This document shows, piece by piece, positions 1 through 10,842 of a DNA stretch of 64,000 nt (the stretch's first letter is position 1; the number at the start of each line of letters is the position of its first letter). The stretch is from Deinococcus metalli (GTDB lineage: Bacteria > Deinococcota > Deinococci > Deinococcales > Deinococcaceae). The stretch is from assembly GCF_014201805.1 (NCBI RefSeq), contig NZ_JACHFK010000001.1, positions 124,001 to 188,000 of the forward strand, given 5' to 3'. The position numbers and the translations under genes were made by a program. The notes beneath the pieces are model-generated. The model had not been told where the DNA came from. It was given only the letters and a program-made list of their open reading frames with translations, and searched no databases.

Positions 1-610
1 GGATCAGCAGCGCCATGAACGACGTGGTCTTCCACACGTCCACCGCGATCATCGCCCACACGGCCTTATCCGGGTCGGCCAGCAGCGCGATGCCCTTGCC
101 GTCGGCACTGAAGTGCGACAGCAGGCCGTTGCCGATCAGGCCGAAGGTGTCGTTGTACATGTAGGCCCACATCTGCGCCGACACGACCGTGGGGATCGCC
201 CACGGCACCAGCATGGCGGTGCGCAGGAACGCGCGGCCCTTGAAGTTGCTGTTCACGACCAGCGCGATGATCATGCCCAGCACCGTCTCGATGAACACCG
301 ACACCACCGTAAAGAGCAGGGTGTTCTTCACGGCCTGCCACCACTTGGGGTCCTGCAGGAAGCCGATTCCGACGCCGTCCTCGGTGGTGAACCAGAAGTT
401 CTGGAAGCCGACGTAGCGCACTTGGTCCGGCGTGGTCAGGTTGGCCTCGTGGAACGCGAAGAAGATCGTGCGCCACAGGGGATACCCGGCCACGAGCGCG
501 ATGGCGATCAGGGTCGGCAGCAGCAGCCACAGGGCGGTGCGGGCACGGGCCGCCTCGATCCCCCGGGTCTTGACCACCGTGCGGGTCGGGGTGGTGGCAT
601 TCGTGGTCAT
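1..610 (-). CDS. Sugar ABC transporter permease, MalF type (3' end cut by window)
   Basis: Inner-membrane permease subunit of a CUT1-type carbohydrate importer. The visible 203 residues begin with a short Thr/Arg-rich cytoplasmic tail, then a hydrophobic helix at about 28-48, a periplasmic stretch with a QNFW motif usual in MalF/UgpA-type proteins, and further helices from about residue 95. The conserved EAA loop would lie beyond the window edge. The ATG at 610 has an AGGAGG 5 nt upstream. It lies 244 nt downstream of the binding-protein gene in the same direction, so the two form one transport locus. Family confident; substrate (maltose/trehalose-like) inferred only. Confidence 0.88.
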   Translation of the reverse strand, partial: MTTNATTPTRTVVKTRGIEAARARTALWLLLPTLIAIALVAGYPLWRTIFFAFHEANLTTPDQVRYVGFQNFWFTTEDGVGIGFLQDPKWWQAVKNTLLFTVVSVFIETVLGMIIALVVNSNFKGRAFLRTAMLVPWAIPTVVSAQMWAYMYNDTFGLIGNGLLSHFSADGKGIALLADPDKAVWAMIAVDVWKTTSFMALLI

Positions 611-854
611 GGTGGCCTCCTGGACAACCTGAGGGGCGGTGCAACGCGGACGGGCGATGAAGCGGACGCGGCGACAATTGAATGTGGTGTGATGGACAAT
701 ACCACTGGCGCGTGTGGCGCGCCCGGTCCGGCCACTGTTCGGCGTGCTTGGCCACTCCGGATATCTACCCGATATCTATACGAAAGGCGGGGGACAACCC
801 GTGGTGGGTGCGTCCCCCGCCGTGTTCAGCAGATGGCGTGGCCGTTCAGGTGGC
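611..854. other. Intergenic region between permease and binding protein
   Basis: No gene is supported here. It contains the hairpin at 786-821, two copies of GATATCTA at about 758-776, and AT-richer patches near 676-710 including a leftward TATTGT. These could supply a second promoter for the permease. Confidence 0.4.
786..821 (-). terminator. Hairpin between binding-protein and permease genes
   Basis: A perfect 10-bp stem, GGCGGGGGAC (786-795) with GTCCCCCGCC (812-821), has a 16-nt loop. Read leftward it is followed by TTTCGTAT. It sits just after the binding-protein stop, the usual place for a partial terminator or mRNA 3'-end protector that keeps binding protein in excess over permease. 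Confidence 0.65.
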
Positions 855-2120
855 TTACCAGCCAGTGCCCTTGATGCGGGCAAGGTTGGTAGCGAGCTGG
901 GCGACGGCCGCCTGGCCCTTGCTCTTGCCGGTCAGCACGTCGCTCACGGCGGTGCTGAAGGCCTGGGAGACCTGGTTGTACTTGCCCTTGGTGGGGCCGG
1001 AGGGGCGCGCGGCGGCGCTGGTGAAGACGCTGTACAGGCTGCCGAAGAAGGGGTTGGCCTTCAGGACGTCCTGATCCTTGTACAGGCTCTGGATGGTGGG
1101 GTTGTAGGCCCCTTCGACCGCGCGGATCTTCTGCTCGGCGGGGCCGGCGAGGTAGCGCACGAGCTCGATGGCCGCGGCCTGGTTCTTGGAGTAGGAGCTC
1201 ACGCCGAGCTGCCAGCCGCCCAGGGTCGCCGCGTTGCGCGCGCCGCCGGAGGGCAGCGGAGCCACGCCGATCTTGCCCTTGACCTTGGAGTCGTCGCTCT
1301 GGCCCAGTGCCCACGCATACGGCCAGTTGCGCATGAAGGCCGCGTTGCCGGACTGGAAGATGCCGCGGGCTTCTTCTTCACCGTAGGTGGTGACGCCAGC
1401 GGGGCTGATGGTCTTGATCCAGCTGGCGGCGGTGTCGAGCGCCTTGGCCGCGCTGGCGTTGTTCACCGTGACCTTGCCGCTGGAGTCCACGATGGTGCCG
1501 CCGCCGAAGGAGACGAGCCATTCCAGCGCGTCGCAGGTCAGGCCCTCGTAGTTCTTGCCCTGGAAGACGAAGCCGGAGAAGGACTTGTTGGCCTTCTGCT
1601 CGCCGTCCTGGATCTTCTTGGCCATGGTGGCCATCTCGGCCCAGGTCTTGGGAGCAGCGGTGTAGCCGTACTTCTTCAGCAGGTCCGTGCGGTAGTACAG
1701 CAGGCCGGCGTCCGTGAACCACGGCAGCGCGACCAGCTTGTTGTCGACCGTGTTGGCCTCGATGATGCCCTTGAAGTGGGCGTTGATCTCGGCGGCCGGC
1801 ACCTTGCCCTTGAGGTCCACGAAGTGCTGGGCGAGCAGACCGGGCCACACGACGTCGAGCTGGTACACGTCGATGTCGCTGCTCTTGGCGGCGAGCTGCT
1901 GCTGGTACAGCGCGAGGCGGTCGTTGGTCAGGTTGGGCGACTCGAAGACCTTGACGGTGTTGCCGGTCTTGGCGGCCCAGCGGGCGGCGCCCGCCTTGCA
2001 CAGTTCCAGTTCCTGACCCACGGCGCCGCAGGCGATGGTGAGGGTGACACCGGCGGCGCTGGCATGGCCAGCCGACGCGACGGCAGCAGAGAGGGTCAGG
2101 AGCGCGATGGCTTTCTTCAT
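855..2120 (-). CDS. ABC transporter sugar-binding protein (solute-binding family 1)
   Basis: Extracytoplasmic binding protein of 421 aa delivering a sugar to the permease encoded downstream. A Sec signal peptide spans residues 1-22 (KK, hydrophobic core, cleavage near SAAG). The mature N-terminus ([16 protein letters not shown]) and the later [17 protein letters not shown] stretch match trehalose/maltose-binding proteins such as those of Thermus and Thermococcus. Length is typical. The ATG has AGGAGGA 5 nt upstream and a clear promoter at 2208-2236. Sugar specificity cannot be read from sequence. Confidence 0.92.
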   Translation of the reverse strand: MKKAIALLTLSAAVASAGHASAAGVTLTIACGAVGQELELCKAGAARWAAKTGNTVKVFESPNLTNDRLALYQQQLAAKSSDIDVYQLDVVWPGLLAQHFVDLKGKVPAAEINAHFKGIIEANTVDNKLVALPWFTDAGLLYYRTDLLKKYGYTAAPKTWAEMATMAKKIQDGEQKANKSFSGFVFQGKNYEGLTCDALEWLVSFGGGTIVDSSGKVTVNNASAAKALDTAASWIKTISPAGVTTYGEEEARGIFQSGNAAFMRNWPYAWALGQSDDSKVKGKIGVAPLPSGGARNAATLGGWQLGVSSYSKNQAAAIELVRYLAGPAEQKIRAVEGAYNPTIQSLYKDQDVLKANPFFGSLYSVFTSAAARPSGPTKGKYNQVSQAFSTAVSDVLTGKSKGQAAVAQLATNLARIKGTGW

Positions 2121-2169
2121 GGATCCTCCTCGTGGGTGCCGGGCTCAGCCCCGGCCCGCTCCGGATTTC

Positions 2170-2181
2170 GGAAGCGGTTCC
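2170..2181. promoter_or_regulatory. Possible LacI/GalR-family operator
   Basis: GGAAGCGGTTCC is a near-palindrome (arms GGAA/TTCC) with the central CG typical of LacI-family operators. It lies about 20-30 nt downstream of the expected transcription start of the binding-protein gene, where a bound repressor would act as a roadblock. No cognate regulator gene is in the window. Confidence 0.4.
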
Positions 2182-2207
2182 ACGTTCACACGGGTTTGGT
2201 AGTGAAG

Positions 2208-2236
2208 AGGCTACACCCCGACGTGTGCGGTGTCAA
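2208..2236 (-). promoter_or_regulatory. Promoter of the sugar-binding protein gene
   Basis: Leftward TTGACA (2236-2231) and TAGCCT (2213-2208) are separated by exactly 17 bp. This consensus -35 is unusual in a window where most promoters show only a -10 hexamer. It implies a 5' UTR of about 80 nt that carries the Shine-Dalgarno site. Confidence 0.7.
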
Positions 2237-2393
2237 CGTGACCACGGCACGTCCGGCAAGAACGGGTGGTCAACACCACTCGACTCCCCGCCGTGTGCGA
2301 ATCTTCACGCCTGGTTCTAGCGCCCTCAAAGCGGGGATCGCGGACCTCTGCTCGGAGGCTGCGGAACTGGTCGCCAGCCGGGTCCGTGAAGGG

Positions 2394-2424
2394 CTCCGGA
2401 CCGTCAGGGGAGACCCCTCCGGAG
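2394..2424 (-). terminator. Branched hairpin after the AlbA_2 regulator gene
   Basis: Outer arms CTCCGGA/TCCGGAG enclose AGGGG-aga-CCCCT, directly after the TAA stop of the leftward gene. No strong T tract follows. Confidence 0.45.
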
Positions 2425-2425
2425 G

Positions 2426-4167
<1,742 letters not shown>

Positions 4168-4171
<4 letters not shown>

Positions 4172-4617
4172 GGCACACCAGTATAGGGGTCGTCCCGGAC
4201 CGCCCACGCCCGCGTCACGCCCACGTCCCGGTCGAGCCACACCAGGGCCGCGCGGCTGCCCACGCCGAACAGCGCGGCCGCCTGCCCGAAGCGCCGGCCC
4301 AATGCCACCGCGTCGCGCAGCCGCGCGGCCGGCAGCAGCAGGGCGTCCTCGGCCCACTCACCCTCGCCATTCACGACAGGTCCGGCCGGCCCGGCCCACG
4401 CGCGGGCGAGTTCGCGTGCCGCCGCGATATTCCGGGCGCTCGGCTGCGGCACACCCCCCGGATTCCACGCCGTGACAATTGCCCACGACGCCCCCTGCTT
4501 CATCCACGCGGGCGGCTCGCCCGGGGTCGCCCGCAGCCGGAAGCGGCCCTGCGGCGGGCCATAGGCGGCGCCCAGGAAGGCCCGCTGCAGTTCCGCCGGG
4601 TCGGGGGGGCTGCTCAG
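4168..4617 (-). CDS. DUF3293 family protein, apparent CTG start
   Basis: About 149 aa. The pattern [13 protein letters not shown], a later [12 protein letters not shown] and [12 protein letters not shown] is that of DUF3293, a small bacterial family of unknown function. The domain normally has about 45 residues before TAWNP. That length fits a start at the CTG at 4617, which overlaps the preceding TGA as CTGA. No ATG, GTG or TTG lies in frame nearby except an internal ATG that would delete the N-terminal third. It lies between a secreted protein gene and the AlbA_2 regulator in a leftward run from truD. Family call good; start codon inferred. Confidence 0.7.
4180..4185 (-). promoter_or_regulatory. 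-10 element for the AlbA_2 regulator
   Basis: TATACT (leftward) ends 8 nt before the GTG at 4171. It lies inside the last codons of the DUF3293 gene. Confidence 0.5.
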
Positions 4618-4991
4618 CGCATGACCGGCGCGGTCACGTTCAGGATCAGGCCGCCGCGCAGCCTCAGCACCAGGCTGATCTTCTGCCCGGCCGTGAGGCG
4701 CCCGCCCAGCACCACGCGGTACCCGCTGTCGGCGCCGAGTTGCAGACTGCCCTCCACCGGCAGGCTGTCCACCACCACGCAGCGCGGCGAGCACTTCATC
4801 AGGCGCCCGCGCCCGATGCTGCTCCACACGCCCACCACGTCGTCGGATTTCGGCACCGTCACGCGCCCCTGCACGATCGCTCCGCCGTGCATGAGTTTGA
4901 GGTTCAGGGTGGCGGACAGGCCCTGCGCACCCTGCGCCCGCGCGCTCAGCAGGGCAAGGGGCAGCAGGCACAACACGGCGCGCTTCTTCAC
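4614..4991 (-). CDS. Small secreted protein of unknown function
   Basis: 125 aa with a clear Sec signal peptide (KKR, then [18 protein letters not shown], cleavage near residue 20). The mature part alternates hydrophobic and polar residues as in a compact beta-sandwich and holds two cysteines (CSPRC) that could form a disulphide. I do not recognise the family. The GTG start at 4991 overlaps the truD stop as GTGA and has GGAGG 7 nt upstream, so it is translationally coupled to truD. An exported protein behind a tRNA-modification gene suggests shared transcription only. Confidence 0.75.
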   Translation of the reverse strand: MKKRAVLCLLPLALLSARAQGAQGLSATLNLKLMHGGAIVQGRVTVPKSDDVVGVWSSIGRGRLMKCSPRCVVVDSLPVEGSLQLGADSGYRVVLGGRLTAGQKISLVLRLRGGLILNVTAPVMR

Positions 4992-6079
4992 TCGGTTCCT
5001 CCACTGTCGTCGTCCGCGTCGCCGTCCCCGTCCGGAGCCAGGGTATCGACGTCGGTCTTCATGATCTCCCGCAACACGCTGGTCGCAAAACTGCCGCGCG
5101 GCAACGTGAACGCCACGCGGTATCCGTCCGCCTCGTCCGTGACGGCGGCGTCTTCCACGAACACCCGGATCAGCCGGCGGTCGCCGCGCCGCGTGGCGAA
5201 GGCCTCCGGTCGCAGGCCGAACGCGGCCAGGGCGTCGTCCTCCAGATCGCCGGCCTCGAAGGTCAGCGGGCGGACCTTGCGGCCGAACAGCGTGCCGGTG
5301 GCGCTCACCTCGCCCCGCGCGGCCCGCGGCGTCTCGGCCGCCACGTCCTCGACCTGAAAGACGCCGCCGGTGTCGTGTTTTTTGGCCATGTCCCCGCGCA
5401 GCAGCCCCGCGAACACGCCGCGTTCCAGCCGCAGGCTCAGGGCGCGGTTGAAGACCATGCTCTGCACGCTGGACGTCAGGAAGCGCCGCACGCGCGGGTC
5501 TTTCAGCCGCGACTCGCCGCGCAGCACCCGCACGCCCTCCTCGGCGTTCACGCCGCCCAGCCCGAAGCGCTGCGGCCCGAAGTAGTTCGGCACGCCCTGC
5601 GCCACCAGGGCCGCCATGATCTCCCGCGCCCGGTCGGCCTGTCCCTCCGCTCCCCGCACGCGGATCACGAAGCGGTTGCCGCGCAGGTGCCCCAGGCCCA
5701 GCTTGTTGGTGTGCCGGGTCACGCGCACGATCTCCACACCGTCCACGTTCAGGCCGTCCAGCCGCCGCTCGGCCTTGGCGGGCAGACTCAGCCACTGGGT
5801 GGTCACCGCGTGCCGGTCCTTCAGGCCCGCGACCCCGATATCCTTCTCGCGCACGCCCAGCTCGGCGGCCAGCACGCGGATCACGTGCGCGGTCGTGTGG
5901 CCGGTCTTGCGCACCTCGACGAACGCGAAGTCGCCCTCGCCGGACGGCGCGTAGAGGGGCACTTCCTGCACGACGAAGTCCTCCGGGTCCCGGCGCAGCA
6001 CTCCGCCGGTTCCGGTTCCGGCGGTCAGGGAGCGCAGGGCGGACCACTCGAACACCAGACTCACGATGCCGACCACCAT
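4988..6079 (-). CDS. truD: tRNA pseudouridine(13) synthase TruD
   Basis: Isomerises uridine 13 of tRNA(Glu) to pseudouridine. 363 aa, usual TruD length. The N-terminal [11 protein letters not shown] motif and the catalytic [12 protein letters not shown] motif (Asp near residue 86) are intact, as are NYFGPQRFG and the C-terminal [16 protein letters not shown] block. The listed ATG has GGAGG about 9 nt upstream. An alternative is the GTG at 6064 ([11 protein letters not shown]), 10 nt after TATGGT, which would remove five residues and make the mRNA leaderless. First gene of a leftward overlapping run. Confidence 0.93.
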   Translation of the reverse strand: MVVGIVSLVFEWSALRSLTAGTGTGGVLRRDPEDFVVQEVPLYAPSGEGDFAFVEVRKTGHTTAHVIRVLAAELGVREKDIGVAGLKDRHAVTTQWLSLPAKAERRLDGLNVDGVEIVRVTRHTNKLGLGHLRGNRFVIRVRGAEGQADRAREIMAALVAQGVPNYFGPQRFGLGGVNAEEGVRVLRGESRLKDPRVRRFLTSSVQSMVFNRALSLRLERGVFAGLLRGDMAKKHDTGGVFQVEDVAAETPRAARGEVSATGTLFGRKVRPLTFEAGDLEDDALAAFGLRPEAFATRRGDRRLIRVFVEDAAVTDEADGYRVAFTLPRGSFATSVLREIMKTDVDTLAPDGDGDADDDSGGTE

Positions 6080-6263
6080 ACGCCCGCCTCCCCCCTCCGG
6101 CGTGAGAGTGCCGCTCCACCCCCACCCCGCTGTGAGCTAGTCCTGGCGGGACCCGGCACCCCTCCATCCCGTCCAGAACGGCACAAGCGCGGCGTCGGCC
6201 GGGCAGGAGCAGTCACTTCGATACCCCCATCGCCCGCCCGGCGCCACTCGTCTCTCGCGCTGC

Positions 6264-7052
6264 TCAGTTCAGGACGCGTTCCGCCGCGCGGGCGGCCGGC
6301 GTCCAGTCGGCGCGGAACAGCCGCGCCTGGGCGTCCGCGCCGGCCCGGCCGTACCACACGCGCACGCCGCTGTCCCATGCCGACACCGGCAGCAGCGCTT
6401 CCTGCCCGGCCCGCAACTCCGCGAGCACCCGGCCGTCCTCGCCGCGCACGCGGTACCACGCGTTCACGCCGGCCGGCGACCAGCCCGCCAGCAGCACCTT
6501 GCCGCGCGACACGTTCTTCAGGTGGGCGCCCCGCTCGGTCAGCGTGACGTCCAGTTCCGGCCATTCAGGAACCACGGTGGTGTTCCAGCGGGTCTGGAAG
6601 TCCAGCGCCGGGCGGCGCTCGGCGCGCGGGTACAGCGCCGACGCCACCAGCCCCGCCACGCCCGCCAGCAGCAGTGCGAGCGCGAGCACCAGCAGCAGCG
6701 GCTGCGGCGGCTGCCCCAGCACGCTCACGGCCAGCGCGCCGCCCGTCACCGCGCCCACCGCCGGCCACGCGAAGGCCGGACGCCCACGCGACGGGCGGTA
6801 CGCGTGCGGCCAGAACTCCGAGAGCAGCAGCGCCGCCGCGCCCACCCCGAACAGCGCGGGAACGTCCACGATGGCCGCCGCCAGCAGCGCCGCCACGCCC
6901 GGCACGCTCCACCACGCCACGGCCGGCCGGAAGCGGGCCCGGGCCTCGCGCCCCACGCGGCCCAGCCAGTACCCGGCGATCAGGGCTGTGCACAGCGCCA
7001 GGGCGCCGCTGACCGGTCCGAGCGGCTCCAGCGGCAGCAGCAGCGCACTCAC
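6264..7052 (-). CDS. Membrane protein of unknown function
   Basis: 262 aa. The N-terminal half contains about five hydrophobic helices ([75 protein letters not shown]). The C-terminal 110 residues are soluble and Trp-rich with a beta-sandwich look. GTG at 7052 overlaps the moaB stop as GTGA, with GGGAGAGGG upstream. No family recognised. Coupling to moaB suggests co-expression but gives no clear job. Confidence 0.75.
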   Translation of the reverse strand: MSALLLPLEPLGPVSGALALCTALIAGYWLGRVGREARARFRPAVAWWSVPGVAALLAAAIVDVPALFGVGAAALLLSEFWPHAYRPSRGRPAFAWPAVGAVTGGALAVSVLGQPPQPLLLVLALALLLAGVAGLVASALYPRAERRPALDFQTRWNTTVVPEWPELDVTLTERGAHLKNVSRGKVLLAGWSPAGVNAWYRVRGEDGRVLAELRAGQEALLPVSAWDSGVRVWYGRAGADAQARLFRADWTPAARAAERVLN

Positions 7053-7795
7053 GGCAGGCCCTCTCCCTTCTTGTGGCGTCCCAGGCCGGCGGCCGCGCCG
7101 CCCCCGGTGCCCGCGGCCGGAAAGCCGCCCGGCAGCGGCGCGAGCGGCAGGCGCTCCAGGGTCACGCGACCCGGCAGCGTGGGCGCCGCCTCGGCCGGCA
7201 GCGCCTCGGTGCCGGTGGGCATCACGCCCGGCTGGCCGTGGCGTTCCAGCTCGAACACCAGATGCGGCAGCTCGTCGCGCAGGATGCCCTCCCACGCGGT
7301 CTTCACGGCGTTCAGGCTGCCCGGCATGGCGAACACCGCGGCGCCCCGGCACAGGCCGCCCACCGCTCGCGACAGCATGGCCGCCCCGCCCACCTGCTGG
7401 TAACTGAGCATGCGGAACAGCTCCCCGAAGCCCGGAATGGGCTTGGTCAGGATGGACTCCACCACCGGCACCGTCACGTCCCGCCCGGTGATGCCGGTGC
7501 CGCCCGACGACAGCACGATCTGCGCCTCGCGCGAGAACTGCACCAGCGCCGCGCGGATCTCCACCGCGTCGTCCTTCACGATGCGGTAGCCGACCAGTTC
7601 GTGGCCGGCGGCGCGCAGCTCGGTCATCAGGTACTGCCCGCTGGTGTCCGTCTCCGGGGTGCGCGTGTCGCTGATGGTGACGAGGGCCACCCGCGCCGAG
7701 TGGGGCGCCGCGTCACGGTGACTCTGCGCGGACTCACCCGTCCGGGCGTCAGGACCGGGAACCGGGACAGCAGGGAAGAGCGGGACATCGGCCAT
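7049..7795 (-). CDS. moaB: Molybdenum cofactor biosynthesis protein MoaB/Mog
   Basis: Adenylylates molybdopterin, or has a MoaB-type role, in molybdenum cofactor synthesis. The MoCF-binding fold spans about residues 33-185: ALVTISDTR, then [13 protein letters not shown], then the [13 protein letters not shown] block near the end. At 248 aa it is long for the family (about 165-180). The extra is a 35-residue leader and a 60-residue Pro/Gly/Ala-rich tail. Leaderless start inferred from TATGGT 5 nt before the ATG. xdhC at 58552 is another molybdoenzyme-related gene in the window. Confidence 0.88.
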   Translation of the reverse strand: MADVPLFPAVPVPGPDARTGESAQSHRDAAPHSARVALVTISDTRTPETDTSGQYLMTELRAAGHELVGYRIVKDDAVEIRAALVQFSREAQIVLSSGGTGITGRDVTVPVVESILTKPIPGFGELFRMLSYQQVGGAAMLSRAVGGLCRGAAVFAMPGSLNAVKTAWEGILRDELPHLVFELERHGQPGVMPTGTEALPAEAAPTLPGRVTLERLPLAPLPGGFPAAGTGGGAAAGLGRHKKGEGLP

Positions 7796-7800
7796 GCGTC

Positions 7801-7806
7801 ACCATA
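7801..7806 (-). promoter_or_regulatory. -10 element of moaB
   Basis: TATGGT (leftward), 5 nt before the ATG at 7795. Confidence 0.6.
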
Positions 7807-7866
7807 CTCCGCGGCCCGGAACGCCCGCCACGACACGGCCCCCTATCAGGGGTCCAGCGCGGCCAC

Positions 7867-8745
7867 CTACCCGCGCCCGGCGTTCAGGACGTTGCGGGCG
7901 TTCTCCGGCAGGTTCACGCGGTCGCGGCGTTGCAGCGCCGAACGCGGCCGGCGCAGGATCAGCGACAGGTAGACGTCCGCCTGCTGCGCCAGGAACTCGC
8001 GGTAGCCGTCCTCCTGGCCGCTGCGCACGCATTCCAGCGCCAGCAGATCCAGCTGGCCTTCCAGCAGCCGCAGCGCGAGGTGGCGCGCGGCGTTCGAGCC
8101 GCTGTCACCGATCACCTCGGCCACGGCCGGCAACCGCTCGGGGTCGCGCAGCAGGGCGCGGGCCGTGCGCCTCACGTTCGGGTCGGCCAGGGTCAGGGTG
8201 CACGCGCGGCACGGCTGCTCCGCGCTGGGTTCCTCGCACACCGGGCACGGCCGCCAGCCCTGCGCCTCGCGCCACTTGCGCGCGCGCGTGATCGCCTCGG
8301 CCGCCCGCAGCGCTGCCGGGCGCAGGTCGTCCTGCACCTCACTCACCAGACGCCGGGCACGCGCCTTGTCCGGGGCGGGCAGGGCCGGTGGGGGCGGCGC
8401 GGTCACCGCCTCGCGCACCGCCCCGACGCTGAAGCGCAGTTCCGTCACAGAATCGTCGCCCAGCAGCGCCCGCAGGGCTTTCAGGAAGTGGTGGCGCTGC
8501 ATGGTCAGGTGGTGCGCGGTCGCGGAGTCCCGCACCTCGATGAACAGCACGCTGCCCTGCTGGGTGCGCGGCCGGGTCAGGCGCGCGATCTCCGGGCCGA
8601 CCGCCTGCGGCCACGCCAGGATCGCCCGCGCCCGGCCCACGCCGCGCGCGAGCTTCGCAGTGCCCAGCGTCGCGCCCATCAGTTCGCCCAGGCCGCGCGG
8701 TCCACCCAGGCGGCGCCCGCCGGGCTTGCGGAAGGGACCGCTCAC
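7867..8745 (-). CDS. DUF721/DciA-like protein with zinc-ribbon
   Basis: 292 aa. Residues about 20-115 have the DUF721 pattern (WPQAVGPEIARLTRP, then GSVLFIEVRDSATAHHLTMQRHHFLKALRALLG). DUF721 includes DciA, the ancestral loader of the replicative helicase DnaB. A CPVC-x9-CRAC zinc-binding motif near residues 188-204 and an Arg-rich helical tail follow; this extension is longer than in simple DciA. GTG at 8745 overlaps the recF stop as GTGA. The pairing of recF with DUF721 is common in bacteria and supports a replication or repair role. Confidence 0.75.
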   Translation of the reverse strand: MSGPFRKPGGRRLGGPRGLGELMGATLGTAKLARGVGRARAILAWPQAVGPEIARLTRPRTQQGSVLFIEVRDSATAHHLTMQRHHFLKALRALLGDDSVTELRFSVGAVREAVTAPPPPALPAPDKARARRLVSEVQDDLRPAALRAAEAITRARKWREAQGWRPCPVCEEPSAEQPCRACTLTLADPNVRRTARALLRDPERLPAVAEVIGDSGSNAARHLALRLLEGQLDLLALECVRSGQEDGYREFLAQQADVYLSLILRRPRSALQRRDRVNLPENARNVLNAGRG

Positions 8746-9845
8746 GCGTCGCGCTCCACCAGCGCGTCCGGCGTCAGGTCCAGCGCGTCCGGCAGCTCCC
8801 ACGGCTCGCCCTCGGGCGTGAAGCGTCCGGCGTGTGCGCGCAGCGTCAGGGCCGCGCCGGGCGCACGCTCGGTGCCGGTCACGACCGCCTGCGGCACGCT
8901 GGCCGCCAGGTCGAGCAGGAAGGCCCGGCGCGCCGGGTCGAGTTCGGCCGTGAAGTCGTCGATGAGCAGCACCGGCCGCTCGCCGAAGCGTTCGGCCAGC
9001 AGTTCCAGTTCGGCGCGGCGCAGCGCCAGCGCGATGGTGCGGCCCTCGCCGCGGCTGGCGTACTCGGTGGCCGGAAAGCCGCCCAGCGTGAGCAGCAGGT
9101 CGTCGCGGTGCGGCCCCGTCACGGTCGAGCCTCGCGCCAGCTCCTCGGCCTGCCGGGCGGCCAGATCGGCGGCGAAGGTCTCGGGCGTGGTCGATTCCAC
9201 CAGGTCCAGCGTCAGGGTCTTGTGGCTGCCCAGCCCGGTGTTCGCGCTGGCGGCCAGCTCGCTCAGACGGGTCAGGGCGCGGCGGCGCAGCAGCATGATC
9301 TCCGGGCCCAGCTTCACCAGCGCGTCGTCCCACACGTGCATGGCCCAGCTCTCGCCGCTGCGCAGGGCCGCGTTGCGCTGCGAGACCGTGCGCTCGTAGC
9401 GCGCGAGCTGCTGGGCGTAGCGCGCACTCAGGCGCGACAGCAGCGAGTCCAGGAACGCCCGCCGGCCCGCCGGAGCGCCGAACACCAGCTCCGAGTCCTC
9501 CGGGCGGATCCACACGGCGCTGCCGCGTGGCAGGTCGCCGCTGCGCACGCGCACGCCGTCCACCTTGAGCTGCCGCCGCCCACGCCCCAGCCCGACCTCC
9601 TGGATGCTGAGCGCTCCGGCGGACTCCAGGTCGGCGCGCACGTACGCTTCCTTCTCGCCCTGCTGCACGAGCTGTTCCAGGCGCGTCACGTCGGTCAGGC
9701 CGGTCAGGGCCAGGAAGGCTGCCTCCAGCAGGTTCGTCTTGCCGGCCCCGTTCTCGCCGTACACGCCCGTCACGCCCGCCGGGAACCGCAGCGTGCACGG
9801 CGCCAGGTTCCGGTAGTTCAGGGTCGAGAGCGAGTCCAGGCGCAC
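8742..9845 (-). CDS. recF: DNA replication and repair protein RecF
   Basis: SMC-like ATPase that helps load RecA at gapped DNA through RecFOR, the main recombinational route in Deinococcus, which lacks RecBC. 367 aa. Walker A GENGAGKTNLLEA at about 30-42, the QxxxRxxxL-type middle, ABC signature-like YASRGEGRTIALALRRAE, and Walker B PVLLIDDFTAELDP are all intact. GTG start, 6 nt after TAGAAT. It forms a two-gene unit with the DUF721 gene. Confidence 0.95.
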   Translation of the reverse strand: MRLDSLSTLNYRNLAPCTLRFPAGVTGVYGENGAGKTNLLEAAFLALTGLTDVTRLEQLVQQGEKEAYVRADLESAGALSIQEVGLGRGRRQLKVDGVRVRSGDLPRGSAVWIRPEDSELVFGAPAGRRAFLDSLLSRLSARYAQQLARYERTVSQRNAALRSGESWAMHVWDDALVKLGPEIMLLRRRALTRLSELAASANTGLGSHKTLTLDLVESTTPETFAADLAARQAEELARGSTVTGPHRDDLLLTLGGFPATEYASRGEGRTIALALRRAELELLAERFGERPVLLIDDFTAELDPARRAFLLDLAASVPQAVVTGTERAPGAALTLRAHAGRFTPEGEPWELPDALDLTPDALVERDA

Positions 9846-9851
9846 CCGCGC

Positions 9852-9857
9852 ATTCTA
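9852..9857 (-). promoter_or_regulatory. -10 element of recF
   Basis: TAGAAT (leftward), 6 nt before the GTG at 9845. Confidence 0.65.
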
Positions 9858-9973
9858 GTGGGGCGCGCCCGCCCAGACCGTGGGGCCGGCCGGAGTGGCT
9901 GTACGATGAAGGCGTCGCCCGGGGACGTTGCCCCCGCCGCCCACCGGTGCCCCGGCGCGCTCCGGGAGGTCGA

Positions 9974-10792
9974 GTGACCATATCCAGCCAGGATCAGTCG
10001 TTCGTCGGACGTGTGCCGCGCGTGTACGAGGACGTGCTGGTGCCCCTGCTGTTCGCGCCCTACGCGGCGGACCTCGCCGGGCGCGTGGCCCGGCACCGGC
10101 CCGGCCGGGTGCTGGAACTCGCCGCCGGCACCGGAGCCCTGACCCGCGCGCTGGCCGCCGTGCTCCCGGATACCGCCGAGGTGCTCGCCACCGACCTCAA
10201 TCCGCCCATGCTGGAGCAGGCCGCCCGCGCCGGCACCCCCCGCGGCGTGACGTGGCAGCCGGCCGACGCGGCGCACCTGCCGGCGGCGGACGCGGGCCGC
10301 GACGTGGTCGTGTGCCAGTTCGGGGTGATGTTCTTTCCGGACAAGCCGGCCGCCCTGGCCGAGGCGCACCGGGTGCTGCGGCCGGGCGGGCACCTGCTGT
10401 TCAACGTCTGGGACGCCCTGGCCGGCAACGGGTTCACGCAGGCGGCGCACGACGCCCTGGCCGCACATTATGGAGTGGACGCGCCCAGCTTCTTCGCCCG
10501 CGTGCCCTACGCCTACCACGACCCGGCCGTGATCGCCGGTCACCTCGCGGCCGCGGGTTTCACGGCCACGCCCACGGTCACGGTCATGGAGTTGCCCAGC
10601 CGTGCGGCCAGCGCCCACGCGGTCGCTCAGGGCCTGTGCCACGGCACCCCGCTGCGCGACGAGATCGAGGCGCTGCACCCCGGCGACCTGTCCGCCGCGA
10701 CCGACGTGGTCGCCGCCGCCGTGGCCCGGCAGTACGGGGATGGCCCCGTCGAGGGCCGCATGCGGGCACTGGTGATCGAGGTGACCCGCTGA
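9974..10792 (+). CDS. Class I SAM-dependent methyltransferase (Methyltransf_11 type)
   Basis: 272 aa cytoplasmic methyltransferase. Motif I VLELAAGTGALTRAL at about 44-58, the acidic ATDLNP of motif II, DVVVCQFGVMFFPD (motif IV), then LRPGGHLLFNVWD. The overall pattern resembles UbiE/Coq5-like small-molecule methylases; the substrate is not evident. The GTG at 9974 was chosen for the GGGAGG 6 nt upstream; a longer reading exists but lacks such a site. It diverges from recF with about 130 bp between. Confidence 0.85.
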   Translation: MTISSQDQSFVGRVPRVYEDVLVPLLFAPYAADLAGRVARHRPGRVLELAAGTGALTRALAAVLPDTAEVLATDLNPPMLEQAARAGTPRGVTWQPADAAHLPAADAGRDVVVCQFGVMFFPDKPAALAEAHRVLRPGGHLLFNVWDALAGNGFTQAAHDALAAHYGVDAPSFFARVPYAYHDPAVIAGHLAAAGFTATPTVTVMELPSRAASAHAVAQGLCHGTPLRDEIEALHPGDLSAATDVVAAAVARQYGDGPVEGRMRALVIEVTR

Positions 10793-10830
10793 CCCCCGCC
10801 GCGTGACCGGGGGCGGGGCCGGCGCTCCAC

Positions 10831-10836
10831 TATCCT
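10831..10836 (+). promoter_or_regulatory. -10 element of the N-formylglutamate amidohydrolase-like gene
   Basis: TATCCT, 6 nt before the ATG at 10843. Confidence 0.6.
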
Positions 10837-10842
10837 GCGCGC

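Noticed and set aside
758..776. GATATCTA direct repeat as a transposon or integration mark
   Set aside because: Only two short copies, no mobile gene or matching flank.
6062..6080. truD start moved to the GTG at 6064 as another leaderless gene
   Set aside because: The 10-nt gap from TATGGT is longer than the 5-9 seen elsewhere and a Shine-Dalgarno supports the ATG; left as an alternative.
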